64,000 nt of DNA, taken from the NCBI RefSeq assembly GCF_006715565.1, contig NZ_VFNL01000001.1, positions 3,472,001-3,536,000 on the forward strand, read 5' to 3'. The notes beneath the pieces are model-generated. The model searched no databases. It worked only from the letters and a program-made list of their open reading frames with translations, and had not been told where the DNA came from. Position numbers and translations under genes: made by a program. The stretch is from Microbacterium sp. SLBN-154. Its GTDB lineage: Bacteria; Actinomycetota; Actinomycetes; Actinomycetales; Microbacteriaceae. This document shows, piece by piece, positions 37,835 through 46,923 of this stretch (position 1 is its first letter; every line of letters begins with the position of its first letter).

Positions 37835-38637
37835 CGGGTCTCCTCCGAGCGGGATCGTGAACGGGATGCTGCGGCGAAGGCCGCGACGCGGGTGCGCGCC
37901 TCGTCGGTGGCGAACCGGGCGCCGATCGTGGCGGCCTCGTCGTCGAGGTTCGCCTCGAAGGGGCGATCCGCCCCCTGCCGGACCAGGCGCTTGGCCTGCC
38001 CGAAGGCTGCGGTCGCGCCGTCGATCCAGGTGCGGGCGATCGCCTCGGCCCGGGCGGCCAGCTCGGCGGCGGGCACGACCTCGGCGACGAGACCCCAATC
38101 GAGTGCCTCCTCCGCAGTGAGCGTGCGGTCCTGGAGCAGCAGCTGCAGGGCACGCCGTTGGCCGACCGCCGCCGGCAGCAGCGTCGTCACCCCGAGGTCG
38201 GGGGTGAGCCCGATGTTGGCGTAGCGGCTGACGAAGCGCGCCGCGTCGGTGGCCACGATGTAGTCGGCGGTGAGCATGAGCCCGAGGCCCCCGCCGGCCA
38301 CGGCGCCCTGCACGGCGGCGACGATGGGTGTGTCCGACAGAGCAAGGGTGCGGATGCCGTCGTGAATCACGTGGGCGCTGGCGGTGACGTCGTCACCGGA
38401 AGCCCCGCTGGTCGACATCGCCACCACGTCGCCGCCCGCGCAGAAGGCGGGCCCCGCGGCATCCAGGATCACCGCTCCGATCGCGGGGTCGTCGGCCACC
38501 CGGTGGGCGATCTCGCGCCAGCGTTCGGCCATCGCGAAGTCCATCGCGTTCAACCGCGCCGGGCGGTTGAAGGTGACCCGGGCGAGGCCGTCGTCCGCGA
38601 CGGCGAGGAGGATGCTGTCCTCGACGACGCCGGTCAT
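37831..38637 (-). CDS. Enoyl-CoA hydratase/isomerase family protein
   Basis: 268 residues of the crotonase fold. The oxyanion-hole segments are FCAGGDVVAM (near residue 65) and VQGAVAGGGLGLML (near 110). The second glutamate of classical hydratases is replaced by an aspartate context (LTPDLGVT), so isomerase or another crotonase activity is possible. Overlaps both neighbours by 4 nt. Confidence 0.9.
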   Translation of the reverse strand: MTGVVEDSILLAVADDGLARVTFNRPARLNAMDFAMAERWREIAHRVADDPAIGAVILDAAGPAFCAGGDVVAMSTSGASGDDVTASAHVIHDGIRTLALSDTPIVAAVQGAVAGGGLGLMLTADYIVATDAARFVSRYANIGLTPDLGVTTLLPAAVGQRRALQLLLQDRTLTAEEALDWGLVAEVVPAAELAARAEAIARTWIDGATAAFGQAKRLVRQGADRPFEANLDDEAATIGARFATDEARTRVAAFAAASRSRSRSEETR

Positions 38638-39395
38638 CGGGGAGCCATCCGGATCGCGCCGTCGAGGCGGATCGTCTCGCCGTTGAGGTAGCCGTTCTCG
38701 ACGATCTGCTGCACCAGGGAGGCGTACTCGTCGGGCCTTCCAAGGCGCGCGGGATAGGGCACCTGTTCGCCGAGCGAGTCCTGAGCCGCCTGCGGCAGGC
38801 CCTTCAGCATCGGGGTCTCCATGATGCCGGGGGCGATCGTGACGACCCGGATGGCGTGGCGGGCCAGTTCGCGCGCGATCGGAAGGGTCATGGCGTGCAC
38901 GCCTCCCTTGCTAGCCGCATACGCCGGCTGACCGATCTGCCCGTCGAAGGCGGCGACGCTGGCGGTGTTGACGATGACGCCCCGGTCTCCGGACGCGGTG
39001 GGCTCGGTGCGGGCGATGGCCGCGGAGCCCTGGGCGATCACGTTGTACGTGCCGATGAGGTTCACCCGGATGAGGCGTTCGAAGTCGGCCAGGGGCGTGG
39101 GCCGGCCGTCACGGTCGAGCACCTTGGCCGGCGGGGCGATCCCGGCGCAGTTCACGACGATGCGCAGCGGTCCTGTGCTCGCCGCCGTGGCGACCGCGGC
39201 GGCGACCTGCTCGGGGTCGGTGACATCGGCAGGGGCGAAGGCCCCACCGAAGCCGGCCGCGGCCTCGGCTCCAGGCGATGAGGGCAGATCGACGATGGTC
39301 ACGACGGCACCCGCGCGGGCGAGTCTGTCGGCGGTGGCGAGGCCGAGCCCGCTCGCGCCGCCGGTGACGAGGGCTGCTGCGCCCGAGATCTCCAT
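38634..39395 (-). CDS. SDR-family 3-hydroxyacyl-CoA dehydrogenase-like (HSD17B10-like)
   Basis: 253 residues. Cofactor motif ALVTGGASGLGLATA (8-22), NCAGIAP, catalytic Ser in VNTASVAAFDGQIGQ and Tyr/Lys in PAYAASKGGV. The downstream segment TIAPGIMETPML is typical of type II 3-hydroxyacyl-CoA dehydrogenases. First gene of the operon; a long palindrome lies in its promoter region. Confidence 0.9.
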   Translation of the reverse strand: MEISGAAALVTGGASGLGLATADRLARAGAVVTIVDLPSSPGAEAAAGFGGAFAPADVTDPEQVAAAVATAASTGPLRIVVNCAGIAPPAKVLDRDGRPTPLADFERLIRVNLIGTYNVIAQGSAAIARTEPTASGDRGVIVNTASVAAFDGQIGQPAYAASKGGVHAMTLPIARELARHAIRVVTIAPGIMETPMLKGLPQAAQDSLGEQVPYPARLGRPDEYASLVQQIVENGYLNGETIRLDGAIRMAPR

Positions 39396-39421
39396 GCCGT
39401 TCCCCTTCGAACCGTTCCGCC

Positions 39422-39481
39422 TGTCAGCGACACGGCGTGTCAGTCCCCATGGGACTGAGTGTCACCGCCGTATCGCTGACA
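39422..39481. promoter_or_regulatory. 60-bp imperfect palindrome upstream of the SDR operon
   Basis: Arms TGTCAGCGACACGGCG (39422-39437) and CGCCGTATCGCTGACA (39466-39481) match at 15 of 16 positions, and an inner palindrome CAGTCCC/GGGACTG lies between them. Several TGTCAG half-sites are present. It sits between the operon start and the 3' end of terC, so it could be a multi-site operator or a bidirectional terminator. Confidence 0.55.
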
Positions 39482-39506
39482 CCAGGCTAACGGGTTCGCC
39501 GTGACG

Positions 39507-40541
39507 TCACGAGCCGCGCGACTCGTCCTTCGCGACGACGACCGGCTCGCCCTCGATCTGCTCGCGGTCCTTCGCCTCGCGGTCGTTGCGGGTCTTGATG
39601 AGGCTCGCGATCGTCGCCACCGTGATCGTGCCGGCGATGAAGAGCAGCGACAGCCAGATCGGGATCTCGGGAACCCACAGCAGCGGCTCGCCGCCGTTGA
39701 TGAAGGGCAGCTCATTGACGTGGAGAGCGTGGAAGACGAGTTTCACGCCGATGAAGGCGAGGATGACCGCGAGACCCTGTGCGAGGTAGACCAGGCGCTC
39801 CAGCAGACCGCCGATGAGGAAGTACAGCTGACGCAGACCCATCAGGGCGAATGCGTTGGCGACGAAGACGATGTACGCCTCCTCGGTCAGACCGTAGATC
39901 GCGGGGATCGAGTCGACGGCGAAGATGAGGTCGACGAACCCGATCGCGACGATGACGAGCAGCATCGGGGTGACGAACCGACGACCGTCCTTCTTGACGG
40001 TCAGCTTGTCGCCGTTGTACTCGTCGCTGACCGGCAGGTGACGACGCACGAACGTCATGAACTTGCCGTTGGCGGGGTCGGACTCGCCGTGCGAGAACGC
40101 CTGTCGGTAGGCCAGGAACAGCAGCAGCGCCCCGAAGATGTAGAAGATCCACGAGAAGTTCTCGATGAGGGCCGCACCGACCGCGATGAACGCTCCACGC
40201 ATGACCAGCGCGATCACGATGCCGATCATCAGCACCTTCTGCTGGTAGATCTTCGGCACCGCGAACCCGGTCATGACGATGAGGAAGACGAAGAGGTTGT
40301 CGATCGACAGCGCCTTCTCGGTGAGGTAGCCGGCGTAGTACTCGCCACCGAAGTCCCAACCCCAGACCATGCCGATGACGACGCCGAAGATGAGGGCGAG
40401 GCCGATGTAGAAGGCCGACCAGCGGGCCGACTCGCCGATGCTCGGCTCGTGGGGCTTTCGCACATGGGCGAAGAACTCGTAGATGAAGAACGCGATGGTG
40501 ACCGCGATCGTGATGATCCAGACGAGAGGAGTGATGTCCAC
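39507..40541 (-). CDS. TerC-family membrane protein (probable Mn2+ exporter), copy 1
   Basis: About 344 residues with eight or nine transmembrane helices. TerC signatures are LSIDNLFVFLIVMTGF (near 75) and IFAVDSIPAIYGLTEE (near 205), the two membrane aspartate motifs thought to bind metal. GTG 40541 is chosen because TTGGAG lies 9 nt upstream. A yybP-ykoY-type leader precedes it. TerC/Alx proteins under such riboswitches export manganese, so Mn2+ efflux is the best inference. A paralogue is at 48634-49662. Confidence 0.9.
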   Translation of the reverse strand: MDITPLVWIITIAVTIAFFIYEFFAHVRKPHEPSIGESARWSAFYIGLALIFGVVIGMVWGWDFGGEYYAGYLTEKALSIDNLFVFLIVMTGFAVPKIYQQKVLMIGIVIALVMRGAFIAVGAALIENFSWIFYIFGALLLFLAYRQAFSHGESDPANGKFMTFVRRHLPVSDEYNGDKLTVKKDGRRFVTPMLLVIVAIGFVDLIFAVDSIPAIYGLTEEAYIVFVANAFALMGLRQLYFLIGGLLERLVYLAQGLAVILAFIGVKLVFHALHVNELPFINGGEPLLWVPEIPIWLSLLFIAGTITVATIASLIKTRNDREAKDREQIEGEPVVVAKDESRGS

Positions 40542-40564
40542 GGAAAATGCTCCAAGAGTGAGGG

Positions 40565-40675
40565 CAGGCGTCGTACCGCCCAAGGTCTCCTCCGCCCAGA
40601 GTGGGTCGGCGGCCCGGAACGCTGCATCGGATTCGTATTGACGGGCACGCCGCAAACGGGAGTACTCCCCTTGTT
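40565..40675 (-). promoter_or_regulatory. yybP-ykoY manganese riboswitch upstream of terC copy 1
   Basis: On the minus strand the leader starts AAGGGGAGTACTCCC (40672-40658) and ends near the gene with GGAGGAGACCTTGGGCGG (around 40580-40597), the two conserved blocks of actinobacterial yybP-ykoY elements (GGGGAGTA and GAGACCTT). The variable middle domain (CGTGCCCGTCAATACG) separates them. The same blocks occur before the second terC. Confidence 0.8.
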
Positions 40676-40719
40676 GCGGGTACCAGGGTACCAAACCCCG
40701 CCGGGCTAGGGTGGCTCGC

Positions 40720-41454
40720 GTGTCGATTCCGACGGACGAGGTGGTGGTGCCCACGCGGGTGCGCCATCTCGCCGGCTCTGACGACCTGATACCCGTCTGG
40801 CGGAACGGACTGGGTGGGCTGACCTTCCGCGCGACCGGGGCCGCCGGCATCCGCTACGTGAAGTGGGGACCGAGAAACGCCGAGACCACTGTCGAGGGGG
40901 AGGCGGAGCGCCTGGTGTGGGCGGCCGCATTCACACCGGTGCCGAGGGTGATCGCGCGGGGCGGAGACGACGACGAGGAGTGGCTCGTCACCGAGGCTCT
41001 TCCGGGCGAGAGTGCCGTCGCGCCGCGGTGGATCGCGGCACCCGAGATCGCCGTATCTGCGATCGGGGTGGGCCTCCGATCGCTCCACGACCGGCTTCCC
41101 GTGACCGACTGCCCGTTCTCGTGGCGGGTCGCCGATCGTCTCGCGCGGGCGGCGCGCCGCGGCATCCGCGTGCCCGAGCCTCTGCGGAAGGCACCCGACG
41201 AGGAGGACCTCGTGGTCTGCCACGGCGACGCCTGCAGCCCCAACACGGTGCTCACCGACGAGGGGACCGTCTCGGGGCACGTCGATCTCGGCGCGCTCGG
41301 CGTCGCCGACCGCTGGGCCGACATCGCCGTCGCCGCGATGAGCCTGGAGTGGAACTATGGGCCAGGATGGACCGAGACTCTGCTCGAGGCCTACGGCATC
41401 GCCCCGGACGAGAGTCGGATGACGTACTACCGAGAGCTGTGGAACGCGACATGA
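40720..41454 (+). CDS. Aminoglycoside 3'-phosphotransferase-like kinase (APH)
   Basis: About 244 residues. The kinase signature is intact: catalytic loop VVCHGDACSPNTVL and metal-binding HVDLGALGVADRWADIA, with the nucleotide lysine in IRYVKWGP. GTG 40720 is preferred to GTG 40711 because TAGGGTGG then provides a ribosome-binding site. APH(3')-type enzymes phosphorylate aminoglycosides, but chromosomal actinobacterial members may have other substrates. It is translationally coupled to an AHSA1 protein. Confidence 0.85.
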   Translation: MSIPTDEVVVPTRVRHLAGSDDLIPVWRNGLGGLTFRATGAAGIRYVKWGPRNAETTVEGEAERLVWAAAFTPVPRVIARGGDDDEEWLVTEALPGESAVAPRWIAAPEIAVSAIGVGLRSLHDRLPVTDCPFSWRVADRLARAARRGIRVPEPLRKAPDEEDLVVCHGDACSPNTVLTDEGTVSGHVDLGALGVADRWADIAVAAMSLEWNYGPGWTETLLEAYGIAPDESRMTYYRELWNAT

Positions 41455-41960
41455 CAGAAACCCCGCGGGTGACCGGAACGGTCGAGACGATCGACGATGA
41501 GCGGCACCTCGTGCTGCGGAGGACGTTCACCGCGTCGGCGAAGAAGGTGTGGCGCGATCTGACCGACGCCGACCGGCTCGAGAGGTGGATCGGCACGTGG
41601 GAGGGCGACCCGGCCGACGGGCACGTGATGTTCCGGATGACCGCCGAGGGTGAGAATGTGCCCGCCGAGACCTTCACGATCCGCGAGTGCGACAAGCCAC
41701 GGCGTCTGGTCGCCGACACCGCCGTCGGCGAGGGGACCTGGCACCTGTGGTTCGAGCTCAAGGAGGACGAGGGCGAGACCCTGCTCTCGTTCGGCCAGCG
41801 ACTGGGCGGCGGTGAGGACGTCGGCTCGATCGGGCCCGGCTGGGAGTACTACCTCGACCGGCTCGTCGCGGCGCGCGAGGGGCGCGACGTCGCGGAGGTC
41901 GAGTGGAGCGCGTACTACCCCGCGCTCCGCGAGGAGTACCTGAAGGTCGACGCGGGCTGA
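41451..41960 (+). CDS. SRPBCC (AHSA1/START-like) domain protein
   Basis: 169 residues with the AHSA1 pattern LVLRRTFTASAKKVWRDLTD, LERWIGTWEGDP and WEYYLDRLVAAREG, forming a hydrophobic ligand-binding cup. Its ATG overlaps the APH-like gene by 4 nt. The function is unknown; such proteins often act as ligand-binding partners rather than enzymes. Confidence 0.88.
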   Translation: MTETPRVTGTVETIDDERHLVLRRTFTASAKKVWRDLTDADRLERWIGTWEGDPADGHVMFRMTAEGENVPAETFTIRECDKPRRLVADTAVGEGTWHLWFELKEDEGETLLSFGQRLGGGEDVGSIGPGWEYYLDRLVAAREGRDVAEVEWSAYYPALREEYLKVDAG

Positions 41961-42040
41961 GCGCGGCGGTCGCGCGGGGCGTTCGCGCGGCGGTGACGGC
42001 GCGCCGTGGTGGTGCCGCGATGCGGTGGCCTGGCGCATGA

Positions 42041-42239
42041 GTGGCGCATATGGTCGCCTTGCCGCGCTCAACCCGGCTATCTGCGCCACCTCGATCCGCA
42101 GCCGCCGGGGAATGTGGCGCATGTGGTCGCCTTGCGCAGCTGAACCCGACCATTTGCGCCACCTCGGTCCGCGCCGCCTCAAGGAAGCGGCGCATATGGT
42201 CGCTTTGCGCCGCTCAAACCGACAATTTGCGCCACCTCG
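42041..42239. repeat. Three 53-bp palindromic units with exact 73-bp period
   Basis: Units start at 42041, 42114 and 42187. Each begins GTGGCGCATATGGTCG (with variants), has a GCGC-rich centre and ends CGACCATTTGCGCCACCTCG (with variants); the ends are inverted repeats of about 16 bp. No gene is present between 41961 and 42314. The family differs in sequence from the 57-bp palindromes. Confidence 0.8.
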
Positions 42240-42314
42240 ATGAGCCGGCGCTACGGCGCTGACGGGCAGTGACGCGCGTGGACCCCGGGGGCCGCCCGAC
42301 CCTGCGCCCGGCCC

Positions 42315-43103
42315 TCAGCCCGGCCCGAGGATGAGGTTCCACGTCCCGGCGAGCACGGCCGCGGCGACGGCGATCCCTCCGACGGCGGCGCCCACGGCCA
42401 ACAGTGCCCACTCGCGTCGGCCGAACGTCGATTCCCGGGCCCAGGTGCGGCGGCCCGGCGCGCCGAAGCCCCGCGCCTCCATCGCGGTGGCGAGCGTCGC
42501 CCCGCGGCGGAGCGACAGCACGAGCAGCGCGAACGCCATGCCGAGGAATCGGCGCACCCGGCCGCGGTCGGCCACGCCGCGCGCGCGGCGCGCGAGCTCG
42601 AGCGCCCGCCAGTCGTCGAGGAACAGCCCCACCATGCGCAGCCCCGCGAGCGCCCCGAGCACGAAACGCGAGGGCAGCCGCAGCACCTGGCCGAGCCCGT
42701 CGGCGAGGTCGGTGGGGTCGACGGTGACGAACAGCACGACCGAGGGCAGCGCGATGGCGAGCACCCGCAGCATCGTGGCGAACGCCAGCTCGAGCGACCC
42801 CTCGCTGACGCGGACGACGAACAGCTCCAGCAGCACCCGCCCCGACGTCTCGCCGTAGAGCGCGATCGTCAGTGCTGTGAGCGGTGCGGCGAGCCACACC
42901 GGCCACGTGCGCCGCCAGAACTCGCGCCACCCGAGGCCTGCGAACGGGAACAGCGCGAACTCGAGAAGCAGCGCCACCCCCGCCGAGACCGGGTCGAGGG
43001 TCAGCACGAGCGGCACGGTGAGAAGTGCCGCCGCGCCGAGCTTCGCGACCGGGTTGATCGCGGCGACCGGGCCGGTGCGCGCGCGGGTGCGCTCGAGCGT
43101 CAT
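42315..43103 (-). CDS. ykoC: ECF transporter transmembrane component (EcfT; YkoC-like)
   Basis: 262 residues with about five transmembrane helices and two Ala-Arg-Gly coupling motifs in the C-terminal cytoplasmic helices (RRARGVADR and MEARGFGAP), through which EcfT contacts the ATPases. Its ATG overlaps the ATPase gene by 4 nt. Third gene of the TPP-riboswitch operon. Confidence 0.9.
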   Translation of the reverse strand: MTLERTRARTGPVAAINPVAKLGAAALLTVPLVLTLDPVSAGVALLLEFALFPFAGLGWREFWRRTWPVWLAAPLTALTIALYGETSGRVLLELFVVRVSEGSLELAFATMLRVLAIALPSVVLFVTVDPTDLADGLGQVLRLPSRFVLGALAGLRMVGLFLDDWRALELARRARGVADRGRVRRFLGMAFALLVLSLRRGATLATAMEARGFGAPGRRTWARESTFGRREWALLAVGAAVGGIAVAAAVLAGTWNLILGPG

Positions 43104-44572
43104 CCGACCGCCCCCATCTCCAGTTCGTCGGCGCCGAGCGCACGCACCACCTCGCGGTCGTGCGTGATCGCGACGATCGCCGTCCCCGCGTCGCGGAGCC
43201 CTGCAAGCAACGCGACGAGCTCGCTCCAGGTGCGGGCGTCCTGCCCGAAGGTGGGCTCGTCGAGGACGAGCACGCGCGGCCGGGTCGCGATCGCCGCCGC
43301 GACCGTCAGGCGGCGCTTCTCACCGCCCGAGAGCGTGTACGGGTTGGCGGCGCCGAGGTGGTCGAGCCTCAGCCGCCGCAGCAGGTCGTCGACCCGCGCC
43401 TCGACGTCGGGCTCGGCCATGCCGAGGGCACGCGGCCCGACGGCGAGCTCGTCGCGCACCGTGCGGGTGAGGAGCTGATGCTCGGGCTCCTGGAACACCG
43501 TGCCGATGCGGGTGAGGAGCGCCCGTGAGCTCCACCGGATCGGCGTCGGCCCCGCTCCGTCGGCGAGCGTCTCGGTCGCCATGAGAGCACCGGATGCCAC
43601 GGGCAGAAGTCCCGCGAGGGTCAGCCCGAGCGTGGACTTGCCCACCCCGTTCGGCCCGGTGACGGCCAGCACGCCGCGCTCCCGGACGACGGCGTGCCCC
43701 ACGCGCGCGACGGGGGTGTGGCGCACGCGTTCGACCTCGAGGTCGTGGGCCTCGAGAAGCGTGCGACCGGGCGGCGAGGACGCCGGCGCCGGATGGCGCG
43801 GCGGCCGGCCGGGCACCCAGACCCCCTGCGCCGCGAGCGCCGCGCCGTCGCGGCGCAGCACCTCATCGGGTGCACCGTCGGCGACGACACCACCCGTGCC
43901 TGCGCCGGCTCCACCCAGCACGATCACCCGGTCGACGACGCCGAGCCACGCCTCGACACGGTGTTCGACGACGACCAGGGTCATCCGGGTCTCGGCAGCG
44001 ACGCGGGCGACGGCGTCGCGTACCTCGATCACGCCCGCGGGGTCGAGGTTGGCGGTCGGCTCATCCAGCAGCAGGATGCCGGGGCGCATCGCCAGCGCCC
44101 CGGCGAGCGCGAGCCGCTGCTTCTGCCCCCCCGAGAGCGCCTTCGTGGGCCGGTCGAGGGGCGCCTCGAGGCCGACGGCGTCGAGGGCCGCCTCCACGCG
44201 CGGCCAGATCTCCGCGCGCGGGACGCCGAGGTTCTCGCAGCCGAAGGCGACGTCGTCGCCGACGCGGGCGAGGATGACCTGGGCGTCGGGGTCCTGGAGC
44301 ACCAGTCCCGCCCGCCCGCGGGCCTCGGCCGCCGGCATCCCGTCGATGAGGAGTTCGCCGGCTCGCTCGCCGTCCTCCCCCTCACCGAGCACGCCGGCGA
44401 ACCCGTGGAGGAGGGTCGACTTGCCCGCCCCCGACGCGCCGAGCAGGAGCACGCGTTCCCCCGGATGGATGCGCAGCGTGACGTCCCTCAGCGCCCACGC
44501 GCGACGCGAGGCGTGTCGCCACCCCCAGCTGCGCGCCTCCAGCGCAGCCGGACGTGTACCGGTCGAGTCCAC
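43100..44572 (-). CDS. ykoD: ECF transporter ATPase with two fused ABC domains (YkoD-like)
   Basis: 490 residues containing two ABC ATPase domains, corresponding to EcfA and EcfA' in one chain. The first has Walker A LLGASGAGKST (near 35), signature LSGGQKQRLAL and ILLLDEPTANL; the second has Walker A VTGPNGVGKST (near 318), signature LSGGEKRRLTV and VLVLDEPTFGQ. GTG start 4 nt after the S-component stop. YkoD is the fused ATPase of the B. subtilis thiamine-precursor transporter. Confidence 0.93.
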   Translation of the reverse strand: MDSTGTRPAALEARSWGWRHASRRAWALRDVTLRIHPGERVLLLGASGAGKSTLLHGFAGVLGEGEDGERAGELLIDGMPAAEARGRAGLVLQDPDAQVILARVGDDVAFGCENLGVPRAEIWPRVEAALDAVGLEAPLDRPTKALSGGQKQRLALAGALAMRPGILLLDEPTANLDPAGVIEVRDAVARVAAETRMTLVVVEHRVEAWLGVVDRVIVLGGAGAGTGGVVADGAPDEVLRRDGAALAAQGVWVPGRPPRHPAPASSPPGRTLLEAHDLEVERVRHTPVARVGHAVVRERGVLAVTGPNGVGKSTLGLTLAGLLPVASGALMATETLADGAGPTPIRWSSRALLTRIGTVFQEPEHQLLTRTVRDELAVGPRALGMAEPDVEARVDDLLRRLRLDHLGAANPYTLSGGEKRRLTVAAAIATRPRVLVLDEPTFGQDARTWSELVALLAGLRDAGTAIVAITHDREVVRALGADELEMGAVG

Positions 44573-44576
44573 CGGT

Positions 44577-45221
44577 CTAGACGCGGGCGCGCGCCTCGCG
44601 CCCGATCGCGAAGCGGTCGAGTGCGCCGGTGGCGGCGAGGCCTCGTGCGAGCACCCACGACAGCGCCCCGGCGATGAGCGCGCCCGAAAGAAGCGTGCTG
44701 GCGAGGTACACGGTGATGAACAGCCCTCCCGAACCCGGGTACCAGAGGATCAGGTTGTTGATGCCGCCGGCGAGCGCCGCGCCCATGCCGGCGAGCACGG
44801 CGACCGGGAGGCTCCAGCGCCGGTAGAAGAAGAGCAGGAAGATGAGCTCGGCGCCGAGGCCCTGGACGAGACCGGCTTCGATCGTGAGGAAGCCTCCCCA
44901 GGTGTTGCCGACGAGGGCCGAGACGACCGCCGCGAGCGTCTCGGTGTAGATCGCCGCGCCGGGCTTGCGGATGATGAGCGCTCCGAGCACCCCGGCGAAC
45001 AGCCACGGTCCGTCGAGAAGACCCTGAAGGCCCGGAAGCAGCGGACTCAGGAAGTTGCTCGGCCCGAGATAGGCGATGTTCCACAGCAGGAACACCAGAC
45101 CCGCCGCGACCCCGAGGACGCTCGCGATGACGATGTCGATGACCCGCCACCGGAAGCGGTGGCCGCCTCCGGTGCCGGTGGTCGACGAGGCGGACCCGGT
45201 CGTGGACGTGTGCGTATGCAT
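44577..45221 (-). CDS. ykoE: ECF transporter S component, YkoE family (thiamine/HMP precursor)
   Basis: 214 residues: a Thr/Ser/Gly-rich N-terminus (1-22), then about six transmembrane helices with WGGFLTIEAGLVQGLGAE and GGINNLILWYPG, typical of YkoE substrate-binding proteins. ATG 45221 directly follows the GAAGGAGT ribosome-binding site at the end of the TPP riboswitch. With ykoD and ykoC it makes a complete ECF importer for hydroxymethylpyrimidine or thiamine. Confidence 0.9.
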   Translation of the reverse strand: MHTHTSTTGSASSTTGTGGGHRFRWRVIDIVIASVLGVAAGLVFLLWNIAYLGPSNFLSPLLPGLQGLLDGPWLFAGVLGALIIRKPGAAIYTETLAAVVSALVGNTWGGFLTIEAGLVQGLGAELIFLLFFYRRWSLPVAVLAGMGAALAGGINNLILWYPGSGGLFITVYLASTLLSGALIAGALSWVLARGLAATGALDRFAIGREARARV

Positions 45222-45230
45222 CAGTACTCC

Positions 45231-45315
45231 TTCCTGCGCTGGCATGACCCAGATCAGGTTCGACGGTCGGAGCGCGATTCGCTCCCTCTCAGCCCGGCTC
45301 GCCGGACTCCCGTGG
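45231..45315 (-). promoter_or_regulatory. TPP riboswitch (THI element)
   Basis: On the minus strand GGGAGTCCGGC, then GCTGAGAGGGAGC, then ACCGTCGAACCTGATCTGGG and TCATGCCAGCGCAGGAAGGA give all conserved THI-box blocks (CTGAGA and ACCTGATCTGG). It ends at the ykoE ribosome-binding site, so control is likely at translation initiation. Confidence 0.96.
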
Positions 45316-45359
45316 TATCGGCGACCATCATATCGCCGACGGCGTTGTAGCGTAGGCGA

Positions 45360-46877
45360 ATGGCGGAGGACGACCGGCACCCCCTCACGCGTCGCGCCCT
45401 GCGCCGGCACCCGGGGGAGACGGATGCGGCGGAGTCGCCGTCCCATGCCGGAGTGCTGACCGCACCCGGGGGTGACGCCGCCCCCTCACCGACGCGATCG
45501 AGCTTGGCCGAGCCGTCGATCGTCGCCGAGTCGCGGCATCCCACCGCCCTGACCTGGGTTGACGAGTCCGCGATCCTCGCCCGCCCGCCCGGGTTCACCG
45601 ACCTCTCCGGCGGCGGCGTGCCGTACGTGCCGGTGGGGCCCGACCTGCTCGCGGGCGCCCCGCGGCGCTCGATCTTCCGCCCCGGCGTGCTGCTTCCCGC
45701 CGCGGTGATCCTCGGTCTCGTCGGCGGCTACGCCGCCACGACCGGGCTCTGGCCGCTCTACGCCGTGACGCCCGAGGTCGAGGCCGTGCAGGTGCTGCCC
45801 GCCGCGGCGCCCGCGGCGGCTCCGGTCTGGCCCGCCGAGGGAAGCGCTGCGGTCGCCGTCGAGGGCATCGGGGGGCCGGTGGCCTCCAGCGCCGACCGCG
45901 ACGCCATCGCGAGCATCACGAAGGTCGTGACCTCCCTCGTCGTCCTCGACGAGCTCCAGCTCGGCCCCGGCGAGCCGGGTCCGGAGTTCCGCTTCACCGG
46001 CCGCGACAGCGACGAGTACTGGGACTACCTGGCCGGCGGCGAGTCCGCCCTCGACGTTCCCGTCGGAGGCACGCTCTCGATGTATCAGATGCTCGAGGGC
46101 ATCCTGATCGGATCGGCGAACAACTACGCCGACCGCCTCGCGTCGTACCTGTACCCCACCGATGCGGTCTTCGCCAACGCGGCGGCGAGCTGGCTCGACC
46201 GCCACGGGATCGACGGGATCACGATCGTCGAGCCCACCGGCATCGACGAGCGCAACAGCGCCAGCTCCGACGCTCTCATCCCGCTCGCCCAGCGCGCCCT
46301 CGCCAACCCGGTCGTCGCGGAGATCGTCGCCAAGCAGGCCGTCGAACTCCCCGGCGCCGGGCTCGTGACCAACACCAACGGACTCCTCGCCGATCCCGGA
46401 GTGGTCGGCATCAAGACCGGCACGCTCGATCGCTGGAGTCTGCTGTCGGCGAAGAGCATCACCGTCGCCGAGACCCCGATCACCCTCTACGCCGCCGTCC
46501 TCGGCCAGCCCGACGACGAGGCGCGCCTGGCGGCATCCCGCGCTCTGTACGCACAGCTCGAGGCCGAGCTGCAGCCGACGGTCGCGGTACCGGCAGGCAC
46601 GACGGCCGGGTACGTCCGGACCGCGTGGGGCGAGGACGTGCCGATCGTGACGACGGCGGATGCCGCGGTGATCGCGTGGAACGGAGGCTCGGCGACCGTG
46701 GAGTCGGCCTTCGACCTCGACGACCTGCGCGCCGAGGGCGACACCGTCGGGGCACTGACCGCGACCGGCGCGCTGGATGAGAGCGTGGTCGGGCTCGAGC
46801 TCGCGCAGGACGTCGAGGATCCGTCGTTCTGGTGGCGGCTCACCCACCCGCTGGAGCTGTTCGGCCTGACCGGCTGA
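45360..46877 (+). CDS. D-alanyl-D-alanine carboxypeptidase-like protein (peptidase S11)
   Basis: 505 residues: a long Pro/Ala-rich cytoplasmic N-terminus, one transmembrane helix (about 108-130) and an extracytoplasmic penicillin-binding domain. The three active-site motifs are S185-ITK, S252-AN and KTGT (about 351). This class trims peptidoglycan stem peptides. The N-terminal membrane anchor with a 100-residue cytoplasmic part is longer than in classical DacA. Confidence 0.9.
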   Translation: MAEDDRHPLTRRALRRHPGETDAAESPSHAGVLTAPGGDAAPSPTRSSLAEPSIVAESRHPTALTWVDESAILARPPGFTDLSGGGVPYVPVGPDLLAGAPRRSIFRPGVLLPAAVILGLVGGYAATTGLWPLYAVTPEVEAVQVLPAAAPAAAPVWPAEGSAAVAVEGIGGPVASSADRDAIASITKVVTSLVVLDELQLGPGEPGPEFRFTGRDSDEYWDYLAGGESALDVPVGGTLSMYQMLEGILIGSANNYADRLASYLYPTDAVFANAAASWLDRHGIDGITIVEPTGIDERNSASSDALIPLAQRALANPVVAEIVAKQAVELPGAGLVTNTNGLLADPGVVGIKTGTLDRWSLLSAKSITVAETPITLYAAVLGQPDDEARLAASRALYAQLEAELQPTVAVPAGTTAGYVRTAWGEDVPIVTTADAAVIAWNGGSATVESAFDLDDLRAEGDTVGALTATGALDESVVGLELAQDVEDPSFWWRLTHPLELFGLTG

Positions 46878-46923
46878 GCGCGGCGGCGTCGCAGCTCCGG
46901 GGCATCGTCCCAGGCGAATCGGC

